From Burkholderiales bacterium (GTDB lineage Bacteria; Pseudomonadota; Gammaproteobacteria; Burkholderiales; SG8-41), in the NCBI GenBank assembly GCA_036262035.1, contig DATAJS010000019.1:49383-113382 (forward strand): DNA of 64,000 nt, written 5' to 3'. Both the position numbers and the translations under genes were made by a program. Of this stretch, positions 34,719 through 44,404 are shown piece after piece (position 1 is the first letter of the stretch; each line of letters begins with the position of its first letter). A model generated the notes under the pieces. That model did not search any database. It worked only from the letters and a program-made list of their open reading frames with translations, and had not been told where the DNA came from.

Positions 34719-37325
34719 GTGCGCTTGCAAGTATCCAATAGTACGTTCGCATTGGACGTCCTGCTCATCGAGGACCAGCCGCTCGACGCCGAGCTGTGCG
34801 AGCGCGAGCTGAAGAACGCCGGGCTCGACTTCAGGTCGCGGCGGGTCTGCAGGAAGGCGTCGCTCATAGCCGCGCTCACCGAGCTCGTGCCGGACGTCAT
34901 CCTGTCGGACTTCAGCATGCCCTCCGAGCTGGACGGCTTCAGCGCGCTCGAGATTGCACGGGAGCACGCGCCCGGAGTGCCTTTCATCTTCGTGTCCGGG
35001 ACGATCGGCGAGGAGCGCGCGGTCGAAGCGCTCAAGGCGGGTGCGACCGATTATGTGCTCAAGGACAAGCTGTGGCGCCTGGGCGCCGTAGTGAAGCGGG
35101 CGCTGCAGGAGGCCCGCCATCGCCGTGCGATCGTCCGGGCGCAGGAGGCCCTGCGCCTGAGCGAGGCGCGCTTCCGCTCGTTCATGGGGCATCTGCCCGG
35201 CAACGCCTCGATCTGCGACGCGGACGGCCGCTATGCGTACGTGAACGAGGTCTGGGAGAAAACATTCGGGCTCTCCGCCGATGAGGTCATCGGCAGACGC
35301 TACGACGAGCTGCCCGCGCAGTTCACGGCGGAGCTCCTGAGCGGCCACGCAACGGTCCTGCGCACCAACGCCGCGGCCGCCGGTATTACGAAAACCGGCA
35401 GCAACGGTAATTCGAGATGGTGGCTCTCGCATCACTTCCCGATTCCGGCGCTCGAGGACGGCCGCGGCATGGTCGGCACGATCGCGATCGACGTCACCGA
35501 GCGCACACTTCAGGAGGAGCGGATCGCGCGCCTCTCCCGGATACATGCGGTGCTGAGCGGCCTCAACTCGGCGATCGTCAGACTCCGCGACAGCCGTCAG
35601 CTTCTGGCGGAAGCGTGCTGCATCGCGAACGAGCACGGCGGCTTCGGCGTCGCGTGGATCGGCATGATCGACCCCGCCAGCGGGCACATCACTGCCGTGG
35701 CGAGCGCAGGGCTCGGTCCGGAAGAGGATGTCGCCACGAGCGCGCTGGTCATCAACGGCGCGCCGCGCTCGCGCGGCATCGTCGCCGAGATGCTCGGCAG
35801 CGGCAGGCCCGCGGTCTGTAACGACATCACAGTCGCCCTGGAAATGCCAAGCGCGCGCCGCCAGGAAGCAGTCAGGCGCGGCTACCGGTCGATGCTGGTG
35901 CTCCCGCTCACTGTCAGCGGGCGCATCGCCGCCGCGTTCTGTCTTTACTCGAAGGAGCGGAACGCGTTCAGCGCCGAAGAGGTGAAGCTCCTGATCCAGC
36001 TCGCGAGCGACGTCTCTTTCGGCCTCGAGTTGAACGACAAGGAAGAGAAGCTGTACTACCTCGCGTGGCACGACCCGGTGACCGGGCTCGCCAACCGGGC
36101 GCGGCTGCACGACAGGCTCCAGGATGCGCTCGCGACCGCCGCGCCCGGCCGATCGCATATCGCCGTAGTGGTGTGGGACATCAAGCGCTTTCGTACGATC
36201 AACGACACCTTCGGCCGCAGCGCGGGCGACGAGCTGCTGCGCATCGTGGCGGCGAAGATCGCGAACGCGTGGCCGCGCGTCGAGCACATGGCGCGGCTGT
36301 CGGCGGACTGCTTCGGCGGCCTCGTCAGTGACGTCACGCGCGCGACCGACATCGCGCAGTGGATGGAGCAGTCGGCAGCGGCGCTGGCGGAGCCCGTCCT
36401 CCTCAACGGCACCGAGCTTCTGATCGGCGTCACCGCCGGCATCGCAATGTATCCGACCGACGGCCGCGATCCGGACACGCTGCTCGCGAACGCCGAAGCG
36501 GCGCTCAAGCAGGCAAAGCTCCGCGCCGAGCGCTACGTGTTCTACGAAGCGGCCATGAACGCGCGTGTCGCGGAAAAGCTCACCCTCGAGAGCCGGCTGC
36601 GCCGTGCACTCGACAAGGACCAGTTCGTCCTGCATTACCAGAAGAAGATCGACGTCGCGACGGGGGCGGCCAAGGGGCTCGAGGCGCTCATTCGCTGGGA
36701 CGATCCGGAGGCGGGACTGGTCCCGCCGGCGAAGTTCATCCCGCTGCTCGAGGAGACCGGGCTCATCCTCGACGTCGGCCGGTGGGCGATCGGCAAGGCG
36801 CTCGCGGACCGGCGGGCGCGCGCGTCCCAGGGCCTGCCGACGCCGCGCGTGGCGGTGAACGTGTCGGCGATCCAGTTGCGCCGGCCGGAGTTCGTCGCAG
36901 GCGTCCTGAAAAGCCTCGGCACGGGCGATCACGGGCTCGACCTGGAGATCACCGAAAGCCTCCTCATGGAAGACATCGAGGCCAACATCGCCAAGCTGCG
37001 CGCGCTCAAGGACGAAGGGATCAACATATCGATCGACGATTTCGGCACCGGCTATTCGTCGCTCAGCTATCTTGCCCAGCTTCCAGTCGACGCGCTGAAG
37101 ATCGACCGGTCGTTCGTCATGTCGATGATGGACAAGTCCGAGAGCACGATGATCATCTCCACGATCATCTCGCTCGCCCACGCGCTGCGCATGCGCGTTA
37201 TCGCCGAAGGCGTGGAAACGGCCGAGCAGGCGAAGCTCTTGCGGCTGCTCCAATGCGATGAAGCACAGGGCTATCTGTTCGCGCGGCCGATGCCGTGGGA
37301 TCTATGCTTCGATCCGCCGCAGTAG
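34719..37325 (+). CDS. Response regulator with PAS, GAF, degenerate GGDEF and EAL domains
   Basis: An 868-residue multidomain protein. Order: receiver (residues 12-125, phosphoacceptor Asp64), PAS (about 145-265), GAF (about 285-425), GGDEF-like (about 440-590) and EAL (about 610-860). The GGDEF signature is replaced by SADCF at residues 528-532, so diguanylate cyclase activity is unlikely. The EAL domain is complete: E655-A-L, NVSAIQLR, LEITES, DDFGTGYSSL, KIDRSF, EGVET. It therefore probably degrades cyclic di-GMP under control of phosphorylation and small-molecule sensing. The GTG at 34719 has a GGGGGGAA site eight bases before it. Confidence 0.92.
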   Translation: MRLQVSNSTFALDVLLIEDQPLDAELCERELKNAGLDFRSRRVCRKASLIAALTELVPDVILSDFSMPSELDGFSALEIAREHAPGVPFIFVSGTIGEERAVEALKAGATDYVLKDKLWRLGAVVKRALQEARHRRAIVRAQEALRLSEARFRSFMGHLPGNASICDADGRYAYVNEVWEKTFGLSADEVIGRRYDELPAQFTAELLSGHATVLRTNAAAAGITKTGSNGNSRWWLSHHFPIPALEDGRGMVGTIAIDVTERTLQEERIARLSRIHAVLSGLNSAIVRLRDSRQLLAEACCIANEHGGFGVAWIGMIDPASGHITAVASAGLGPEEDVATSALVINGAPRSRGIVAEMLGSGRPAVCNDITVALEMPSARRQEAVRRGYRSMLVLPLTVSGRIAAAFCLYSKERNAFSAEEVKLLIQLASDVSFGLELNDKEEKLYYLAWHDPVTGLANRARLHDRLQDALATAAPGRSHIAVVVWDIKRFRTINDTFGRSAGDELLRIVAAKIANAWPRVEHMARLSADCFGGLVSDVTRATDIAQWMEQSAAALAEPVLLNGTELLIGVTAGIAMYPTDGRDPDTLLANAEAALKQAKLRAERYVFYEAAMNARVAEKLTLESRLRRALDKDQFVLHYQKKIDVATGAAKGLEALIRWDDPEAGLVPPAKFIPLLEETGLILDVGRWAIGKALADRRARASQGLPTPRVAVNVSAIQLRRPEFVAGVLKSLGTGDHGLDLEITESLLMEDIEANIAKLRALKDEGINISIDDFGTGYSSLSYLAQLPVDALKIDRSFVMSMMDKSESTMIISTIISLAHALRMRVIAEGVETAEQAKLLRLLQCDEAQGYLFARPMPWDLCFDPPQ

Positions 37326-37382
37326 CGCAGCGAGGCACCTGGCGGTCGTGCAACGCATCATCACGCCGAGCGGCCCGACGTT

Positions 37383-37650
37383 GCGCCGCGCCTCGTGCTC
37401 CTCGACCCGAAATTGCCGAAGGTCGCGTCGTGGAAGTGCTGAGGGCGATCAGGCGGACCAGCGGCTCGGGCGCATCCCCGTTGTCGCCATGACTTCGTCG
37501 CGGGAAGAGCGCGATCTCGCGATGACCTGCGAGCTCGGTGTCAATGGCGACGTCGTCAAGCCGCTCGACTTCAACACATTCGCCGAAATCACGCGCCACG
37601 GGTGTCACTGCCGGCTCGCGATCGACCGCAGCTGTCGCGCCGGCGGTTGA
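37383..37650 (+). pseudogene. Remnant of a CheY-like receiver domain
   Basis: Pieces of a receiver domain occur in three frames: APRLVLLDPKLPKV (phosphoacceptor strand), then VVEVLRAIRRTS, then RIPVVAMTSSREERDLAMTCELGVNGDVVKPLDFNTF, which holds the conserved Thr/Ser and the KP motif. At least two frameshifts separate the parts and the N-terminus is gone. It follows the EAL-protein gene directly, so the pair was probably once a phosphorelay unit. Confidence 0.7.
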
Positions 37651-37804
37651 TCCATGTCAACCCGGACGACCGGCGCTCGCGACAAAGTCCATGGCATTGA
37701 CGCGATCGAGGTCGCCGACCGAGACGCGCCTCGACCCCGATCCGCGCGAACGATGCCCGGGATCGGCGCCGACTGAACAGGCTCGGTCACTTTCCGAATG
37801 ATCG

Positions 37805-37818
37805 TTGATCTGCATCAA
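37805..37818. promoter_or_regulatory. FNR/ANR/DNR-type binding site upstream of narK1
   Basis: TTGAT-CTGC-ATCAA is a perfect match to the FNR-family consensus TTGAT-N4-ATCAA. Its centre is about 76 bases ahead of the narK1 start, compatible with a class II promoter whose transcript starts about 35 bases before the gene. It suggests oxygen- (FNR/ANR) or NO-dependent (DNR) induction of the nitrate respiration operon. Confidence 0.85.
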
Positions 37819-37887
37819 GATCGCGCACGTCGCGCCGACTAAAGTGGGCTGCGACGATGCACACCAGGGCCAGACAGGGAAAAACCC

Positions 37888-39150
37888 ATGACGTCCTACG
37901 GCAGCAGGCAGTGGTCGGTCCTGAGCGCTAGCACCCTCGCATTCACCATCTGCTTCGCGGTGTGGATGATGTTCGCGGTGATCGGAATTCCCATCAAGAA
38001 AGCGCTCGACCTCAGCGAGACGCGATTCGGCTTGCTGGTGGCGATGCCCGTGCTCACCGGCTCGCTGATCCGCCTGCCGCTCGGCATGTGGACCGACCGT
38101 TTCGGGGGGCGCGTCGTGTTCTTCATTCTGATGCTGTGCACCGTGGTCCCGATATGGCTCATCGCCGAGGCGACCGAATACTGGCAATTCCTGACGCTGG
38201 GCCTTTTCGTCGGCCTTGCCGGCGGCTCGTTCTCGGTCGGCATCGCCTACGTCGCGCGCTGGTTCGACCGACGCCGGCAGGGCATGGCGATGGGCATCTT
38301 CGGCGCGGGCAACTCGGGTGCCGCGGTGACCAAGTTCGTCGCGCCGGCGATCGTCGTGGCGTACGGCTGGACGATGGTGCCCAAGGTCTATGCGGCGGCG
38401 ATGCTCGTCACGGCCCTGGTGTTCTGGGCGCTCTCCCATCATGACGAGCAGCACGTGGTGCCGTCGACGGTCGGAATCCGCGAGCAGCTGCGGGCGCTCA
38501 AGGACCCGCATGTGTGGCGCTACTGCCAGTACTACTCGATCGTATTCGGCGGCTACGTCGGCCTCTCGCTGTGGATGACCAAGTATTACATCAGCGAATA
38601 CGGCTTCAGCCTGCAATCCGCGGCGCTGCTCGCGGCATGTTTCTCCCTGCCGGGCGGCGTGCTGCGTGCAATCGGGGGTTTTCTGTCGGACCGGCACGGC
38701 GCGCATCCCGTGACGTGGTGGGTGCTTCTCGTTTCGTGGGCGTGCCTCTTCTTCCTGTCGTATCCGCAGACCGAGTTCGTCGTGAAGACCCTGCGCGGCG
38801 ATGTGACGATGCACGTGGGGCTGAACGTGTGGGCGTTCACCGCGCTGATGTTCACGATGGGCGTCGCATGGGCGGTCGGGAAAGCGTCCGTCTTCAAGTA
38901 CATCTCCGACGAATACACCGCCAGCATCGGCGTGATCTCCGGCATCGTCGGCCTTGCCGGCGGGCTCGGCGGCTTCCTGTTGCCGATCCTGTTCGGAATG
39001 CTCGTCGACGCGACCGGAATCAATTCGTCGGTCTTCATGCTCTTGTGGGGCATCACCGGCGTGTCGCTCGTCTGGATGTACTGGACCGAGATCGTCCCGC
39101 GGCGCGCGGCCCTGCGCCTCGCGTCCGGCCGTGTCGCACAGGCTGCCTGA
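37888..39150 (+). CDS. narK1: Nitrate/nitrite MFS transporter, NarK1 type
   Basis: A 420-residue major facilitator with 12 helices. N-terminal features (ASTLAFTICFAVWMMFAVIGIPI) and the Arg in LTGSLIRLPLGMWTDRFGGR fit the nitrate/nitrite porter family. The second motif, GAGNSGAAVTKFVAPAI, fits its glycine-rich nitrate signature. NarK1-type members are thought to be nitrate/proton symporters. It heads the operon behind an FNR-type box and is followed after 18 bases by narK2, an arrangement typical of denitrifying Betaproteobacteria. Confidence 0.93.
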   Translation: MTSYGSRQWSVLSASTLAFTICFAVWMMFAVIGIPIKKALDLSETRFGLLVAMPVLTGSLIRLPLGMWTDRFGGRVVFFILMLCTVVPIWLIAEATEYWQFLTLGLFVGLAGGSFSVGIAYVARWFDRRRQGMAMGIFGAGNSGAAVTKFVAPAIVVAYGWTMVPKVYAAAMLVTALVFWALSHHDEQHVVPSTVGIREQLRALKDPHVWRYCQYYSIVFGGYVGLSLWMTKYYISEYGFSLQSAALLAACFSLPGGVLRAIGGFLSDRHGAHPVTWWVLLVSWACLFFLSYPQTEFVVKTLRGDVTMHVGLNVWAFTALMFTMGVAWAVGKASVFKYISDEYTASIGVISGIVGLAGGLGGFLLPILFGMLVDATGINSSVFMLLWGITGVSLVWMYWTEIVPRRAALRLASGRVAQAA

Positions 39151-39168
39151 CAACCAGGGGAGAACATC

Positions 39169-40596
39169 ATGACCACGCATCCACCGCCCGTCCTCGTCGG
39201 CGGGCCGCGTCGGGGCCGCGTCCTCCAGATCTGGACGCCCGAGGACAAGGCATTCTGGGAAAGCCAGGGCAGGGCGATCGCGAATCTGAACCTGTGGATA
39301 TCCATCCCGGCGCTCTTTCTCGCCTTTGCGGTGTGGATGGTCTGGAGCGCGGTCGTGGTTCAGCTCCCCGCGATCGGGTTCAGGCTCGGCACCGATGAGC
39401 TGTTCTGGCTCGCCGCGATGCCCGCGCTCTCCGGGGCGACGCTGCGCATCTTCTATTCGTTCATGGTGCCGATCGTCGGCGGGCGCCGCTGGACGGTGCT
39501 GTCGACCCTGTCACTGCTCATTCCTGCGATCGGTATCGGCCTGGCGGTGCAGGATCCCGCCACGCCGTACTGGGTGCTGCTGCTGCTCGCGGCCTTCTGC
39601 GGTCTGGGCGGCGGCAACTTCAGCTCGAGCATGGCGAATATCAGCTTCTTTTTTCCCAGGGAGCGCAAAGGCTCCGCCCTCGGCCTGAACGCGGGCTTGG
39701 GCAACCTCGGCGTTTCGGCGGTGCAGTTCATGGTGCCGCTCGTGATCTCGGTCGGCGTCTTCGGCTGGCTCGGCGGCGAGCCGACGATGGTGACGATGCC
39801 CAACGGCGTCGCCAAGCAGATCTGGCTGCAGAACGCCGGTTTCGTATGGGTGATTCCGATCGTGGTCTCGTCGCTCCTCGCGTTCCTGATGATGAACGAC
39901 ATCGCCGACGCCAAGGCATCGTTCTCCGAGCAGGCGGTGATCTTCGGTTCGAAGCACAACTGGATCATGTCGTGGCTGTATCTCGGGACATTCGGGTCGT
40001 TCATCGGTTTTTCGGCCGGTTTCCCGCTGCTCATCAAGAGCCAGTTCGCGGGCGTGAATCCGCTCGAGTTCGCGTGGATGGGACCCTTTCTCGGTGCGCT
40101 GATCAGGCCCGTCGGCGGCTGGCTCGCGGACCGCGTCGGCGGAGCGCGGGTCACGTTCTGGAATTTCGTAGCGATGGTGATCGGCGTCCTCGGCGTGTTG
40201 CAGTTTCTGCCGCATGAGGGCGACGCGGGCAGCCTCACGGGCTTCTTCATCTCTTTCATGGTGCTTTTCGTCACCGCCGGAATCGGCAACGGCTCCACCT
40301 TCCGCATGATTCCGGTGATCTTCACCGACGAATGCGTCGAAGCCGCGCGCACCCGCGACGCCGATGCGATGGCCGCGGCCGCGAAGGAGGGCAACAGGCA
40401 GGCAGCCGCGGTGCTGGGCTTCACCGCAGCGCTCGGCGCTTACGGCGGTTTCTTCATTCCCAAGAGCTACGGCACGTCGATCGCGCTGAGCGGCAGCCCG
40501 CACGCCGCGCTCTGGGCATTCATCGCGTTCTACGTGACCTGCATCGCGATCACGTGGTGGTTTTACGCACGGCGCGGCGCGTCGCGGCCGTGCTGA
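39169..40596 (+). CDS. narK2: Nitrate/nitrite MFS antiporter, NarK2 type
   Basis: A 475-residue major facilitator with a ribosome site (AGGGGAGA) before the ATG. Its N-terminus (RVLQIWTPEDKAFWESQGRAIANLNLWISIPALFLAFAVWM) and the motifs ATLRIFYSFMVPIVGGRRW and GGGNFSSSMANISFFFP are hallmarks of NarK2-type nitrate/nitrite exchangers. It carries a longer loop with DAKASFSEQAVIF and a KEGNRQAAAVLGF region. It probably exports the nitrite produced by NarGHI in exchange for nitrate. Confidence 0.94.
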   Translation: MTTHPPPVLVGGPRRGRVLQIWTPEDKAFWESQGRAIANLNLWISIPALFLAFAVWMVWSAVVVQLPAIGFRLGTDELFWLAAMPALSGATLRIFYSFMVPIVGGRRWTVLSTLSLLIPAIGIGLAVQDPATPYWVLLLLAAFCGLGGGNFSSSMANISFFFPRERKGSALGLNAGLGNLGVSAVQFMVPLVISVGVFGWLGGEPTMVTMPNGVAKQIWLQNAGFVWVIPIVVSSLLAFLMMNDIADAKASFSEQAVIFGSKHNWIMSWLYLGTFGSFIGFSAGFPLLIKSQFAGVNPLEFAWMGPFLGALIRPVGGWLADRVGGARVTFWNFVAMVIGVLGVLQFLPHEGDAGSLTGFFISFMVLFVTAGIGNGSTFRMIPVIFTDECVEAARTRDADAMAAAAKEGNRQAAAVLGFTAALGAYGGFFIPKSYGTSIALSGSPHAALWAFIAFYVTCIAITWWFYARRGASRPC

Positions 40597-40609
40597 AGAG
40601 GAGCATCAA

Positions 40610-43600
40610 GTGAGTCATTTTCTGGACCGTCTGAACTATTTCGCCACTCCCAGGGAAACCTTCTCGGGCCGGCACGGCGTCGTCACGGGTGAAGACCGCA
40701 CCTGGGAAGACGCCTATCGCAATCGCTGGGCGCACGACAGGATCGTGCGCTCGACGCACGGCGTGAACTGCACCGGCTCCTGCTCGTGGAAGATCTACGT
40801 GAAAGGCGGCATCGTCACGTGGGAGACCCAGCAGACCGATTACCCCCGCACGCGCTGGGACATGCCGAACCACGAGCCGCGCGGCTGCGGCCGCGGGGCG
40901 AGCTACAGCTGGTACCTCTACAGCGCGAACCGCGTGAAGTATCCGATGGTCCGCGGGCGGCTGCTCAGGAGCTGGCGCGAAGCGCGGGCGACGCTCGAGC
41001 CGGTGGAAGCGTGGGCTTCGATCGTCGAGTGTGACGCGAAACGCCGCGACTACCAGAGCAAGCGCGGGCTGGGCGGCTTCGTGCGCTCGAGCTGGGACGA
41101 AGTGAACGAGATCGTCGCGGCCGCCAATGTCTACACGATCGCCAAGCACGGGCCCGACCGCGTGATCGGCTTCTCGCCGATTCCGGCGATGTCGATGGTG
41201 AGCTACGCCGCGGGCAGCCGCTACTTAAGCCTGATCGGCGGCGTGTGCATGAGCTTCTACGACTGGTATTGCGATCTGCCGCCGTCGAGCCCGCAGGTAT
41301 GGGGCGAGCAGACCGACGTGCCCGAGTCGGCCGACTGGTACAACTCGTCCTACATCATCGCGTGGGGGTCGAACGTTCCGCAGACGCGCACGCCCGACGC
41401 GCACTTCTTCACCGAGGTCCGCTACAAGGGCGCGAAGACCGTCGCGGTGACTCCGGACTATTCCGAAGTCGCCAAGCTCGCCGACATCTGGATGCACCCG
41501 AAGCAGGGCACCGACGCGGCCGTGGCGATGGCGATGGGCCACGTGATCATGAAGGAGTTCTACTTCGAGCGGCGCAGCGCGTACTTCGACGACTACGTTC
41601 GCCGCTACACCGACATGCCGATGCTCGTCCTGCTGAAGGAGCACGTCACGGCGGACGGCGAGAAGATCATGGTTCCGGACCGCTACCTGCGCGCCTCGGA
41701 CTTCGAAGGCGCGCTCGGCCAGTCCAACAACGCCGAGTGGAAGACGGTCGCCTGCGACGAATCCGGCGAGGTCGTGCTCCCCCACGGCGCAGTCGGCTTC
41801 CGCTGGGGCCCCGACGGGCGGGCGGATGCGGGGCAGTGGAACCTGGAAGCGAAAGACGCGCGCCGCGGCGCCGACGTCAGGCTCAGGCTGTCGGCCCTCG
41901 AAGGCGACGAGCCGAGCGCGGAAAGCGCGAAGGTGGGTTTCCCGTACTTCGGCGGCATCCCGACCGCTCATTTCACGCACAGTCCCGGCAAGGACGTGCT
42001 GGTGCGCAGCGTCCCGGTACAGCGCGTCGCGCTCGGCCACTCGGCCGAGGCGCTCGTTGCTACGGTGTTCGACCTCCAGGCGGCGAATTACGGCATCGCC
42101 CGCGGCATTCCCGGCGAGCTCGCCGCAGCGGGCTACGACGACGACACGCCGTATACGCCGGCGTGGCAGGAGCGCATCACCGGCGCGCCGCGCGAACAGG
42201 TCATCGCGGTGGCCCGCCAGTTCGCGGAGAACGCCGAGAAGACCGAAGGCCGCTCGATGGTGATCATCGGCGCGGCCATGAACCACTGGTATCACAGCGA
42301 CATGAATTATCGCGGCATCATCAACATGCTGATGATGTGCGGCTGCATCGGCAAGAGCGGCGGCGGCTGGGCGCACTACGTAGGACAGGAGAAGCTGCGG
42401 CCGCAAACCGGGTGGACCGCGCTCGCTTTCGCGCTCGACTGGATACGCCCGCCGCGCCAGATGAACTCGACCAGCTTCTTCTACGCCCACACCGACCAGT
42501 GGCGTTACGAGAAGCTCGGGGTCGAGGAAGTGCTCTCGCCGCTCGCCGACGTCAAACGTTACGGCGGCAGCCTCATCGATTACAACGCGCGCGCCGAGCG
42601 CATGGGCTGGCTGCCTTCCGCGCCGCAGTTGCAGGCCAATCCGTTCGAAGTGGTGCGTGCAGCGGCCGCCGCAGGCGTCGATCCGAAAGAGTACGCAGTG
42701 AAGGCCCTGAAGGACGGCTCGCTCCGGATGAGCTGCGAAGACCCGGACCATCCGGACAACTGGCCCCGCAACATGTTCGTGTGGCGCTCGAACATCCTGG
42801 GCTCGAGCGGCAAGGGCCACGAGTACTTCCTCAAGCACCTGCTCGGCACCGCCCACGGCGTGCAGGGCAAGGACCTCGGCGCGGACGACGCCAGACCGGA
42901 GGAGGTGGTGTGGCGCGAGGACGCGCCCGAAGGCAAGCTCGATCTGCTCGTCACGCTCGACTTTCGCATGAGCACCACGTGCCTTTATTCCGACATCGTG
43001 CTGCCCACCGCGACGTGGTACGAAAAGAACGACCTCAACACGAGCGACATGCACCCGTTCATCCACCCGCTGTCGACCGCCGTCGACCCGGCGTGGCAGT
43101 CGCGCAGCGACTGGGACATCTACAAGGGATTCGCGAAGAAATTCAGCGAAGTGTGCCCCGGCCACCTCGGTGTGGAGCGCGAGCTCGTGCTGACGCCGAT
43201 CATGCACGACACGCCCGCGGAGCTCGCGCAGGCCCTGGACGTGAAAGACTGGAAGCGCGGAGAAACCGACCTCATCCCGGGCAAGACCGCGCCGCAGATG
43301 ACCGTCGTCGAGCGCGATTACCCCAACGTCTACAAGCGCTTCACCGCGCTCGGCCCGCTGATGGACAAGGCCGGCAACGGCGGCAAGGGCATCGGCTGGA
43401 ACACCGAGACCGAGGTGAAACAGCTCGGGCAGTTGAACGGGTTGGTCACGGACGCGGGCGCGACGCTCGGCATGCCGAAGATCGAGACCGACATCGATGC
43501 GTGCGAGGTGGTGATGATGCTCGCGCCCGAGACCAACGGTCACGTCGCGGTCAAGGCATGGACAGCGCTGGGCAAGCAGACCGGGCGCGACCACGTCCAT

Positions 43601-44395
43601 CTAGCGCTCCACCGCGAGGACGAGAAGATCCGCTTCCGCGACATCCAGGCGCAGCCGCGCAAGATCATCAGCTCCCCGACGTGGAGCGGGATCGAATCGG
43701 AGACGGTCTCGTACAACGCGGGCTACACCAACGTGCACGAGCTGATTCCGTGGCGCACGCTGACCGGACGCCAGCAGTTCTACGTCGACCACCCCTGGAT
43801 GCGGGCGTTCGGCGAAGGCCTGTCGACCTACCGCCCGCCCGTCGACCTGAAGACGACGAGCGGCATGCACGGCATACGCCCGAACGGCAACCCCGAGATC
43901 CTGCTCAACTTCATCACGCCGCACCAGAAGTGGGGCATCCACTCGACCTATACCGACAACCTGCTGATGCTCACCCTCTCGCGCGGCGGCCCGATCATCT
44001 GGCTCTCCGAGCACGACGCGAAGTCGGCGGGCATCGTCGACAACGACTGGGTGGAGCTGTTCAACGTCAACGGCGCGCTGACCGCGCGCGCGGTGGTGAG
44101 CCAGCGCGTCAATCCGGGGATGGTGCTGATGTATCACGCGCAGGAAAAGATAGTGAATACCCCGGGCTCGGAGATCACCGGCGCGCGGGGCGGTATACAC
44201 AACTCGGTCACGCGGATCGTGCTGAAGCCCACCCACATGATCGGCGGGTACGCGCAGCTCTCCTACGGCTTCAACTACTACGGCACGATCGGCACCAACC
44301 GCGACGAATTCGTGGTCGTTCGCAAGATGGCCAGGGTCGACTGGCTGGACACGCCCGCCACGGCGGAGCCGGTCCTCGACGCGCAACAGATCTAG
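40610..44395 (+). CDS. narG: Respiratory nitrate reductase alpha subunit
   Basis: A 1261-residue cytoplasmic-facing molybdopterin enzyme of normal length that reduces nitrate to nitrite. The GTG at 40610 follows an AGAGGAGC site. The FS0 cluster ligands are His50, Cys54, Cys58 and Cys93 (HGVNCTGSC, RGCGRG). The molybdenum ligand is Asp222 in WYCDLPPSSP. No twin-arginine leader is present, as expected for the membrane-bound NarG, which is exported only to the inner face. It is followed nine bases later by narH. Confidence 0.97.
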   Translation: MSHFLDRLNYFATPRETFSGRHGVVTGEDRTWEDAYRNRWAHDRIVRSTHGVNCTGSCSWKIYVKGGIVTWETQQTDYPRTRWDMPNHEPRGCGRGASYSWYLYSANRVKYPMVRGRLLRSWREARATLEPVEAWASIVECDAKRRDYQSKRGLGGFVRSSWDEVNEIVAAANVYTIAKHGPDRVIGFSPIPAMSMVSYAAGSRYLSLIGGVCMSFYDWYCDLPPSSPQVWGEQTDVPESADWYNSSYIIAWGSNVPQTRTPDAHFFTEVRYKGAKTVAVTPDYSEVAKLADIWMHPKQGTDAAVAMAMGHVIMKEFYFERRSAYFDDYVRRYTDMPMLVLLKEHVTADGEKIMVPDRYLRASDFEGALGQSNNAEWKTVACDESGEVVLPHGAVGFRWGPDGRADAGQWNLEAKDARRGADVRLRLSALEGDEPSAESAKVGFPYFGGIPTAHFTHSPGKDVLVRSVPVQRVALGHSAEALVATVFDLQAANYGIARGIPGELAAAGYDDDTPYTPAWQERITGAPREQVIAVARQFAENAEKTEGRSMVIIGAAMNHWYHSDMNYRGIINMLMMCGCIGKSGGGWAHYVGQEKLRPQTGWTALAFALDWIRPPRQMNSTSFFYAHTDQWRYEKLGVEEVLSPLADVKRYGGSLIDYNARAERMGWLPSAPQLQANPFEVVRAAAAAGVDPKEYAVKALKDGSLRMSCEDPDHPDNWPRNMFVWRSNILGSSGKGHEYFLKHLLGTAHGVQGKDLGADDARPEEVVWREDAPEGKLDLLVTLDFRMSTTCLYSDIVLPTATWYEKNDLNTSDMHPFIHPLSTAVDPAWQSRSDWDIYKGFAKKFSEVCPGHLGVERELVLTPIMHDTPAELAQALDVKDWKRGETDLIPGKTAPQMTVVERDYPNVYKRFTALGPLMDKAGNGGKGIGWNTETEVKQLGQLNGLVTDAGATLGMPKIETDIDACEVVMMLAPETNGHVAVKAWTALGKQTGRDHVHLALHREDEKIRFRDIQAQPRKIISSPTWSGIESETVSYNAGYTNVHELIPWRTLTGRQQFYVDHPWMRAFGEGLSTYRPPVDLKTTSGMHGIRPNGNPEILLNFITPHQKWGIHSTYTDNLLMLTLSRGGPIIWLSEHDAKSAGIVDNDWVELFNVNGALTARAVVSQRVNPGMVLMYHAQEKIVNTPGSEITGARGGIHNSVTRIVLKPTHMIGGYAQLSYGFNYYGTIGTNRDEFVVVRKMARVDWLDTPATAEPVLDAQQI

Positions 44396-44404
44396 GGAAA
44401 ACAC

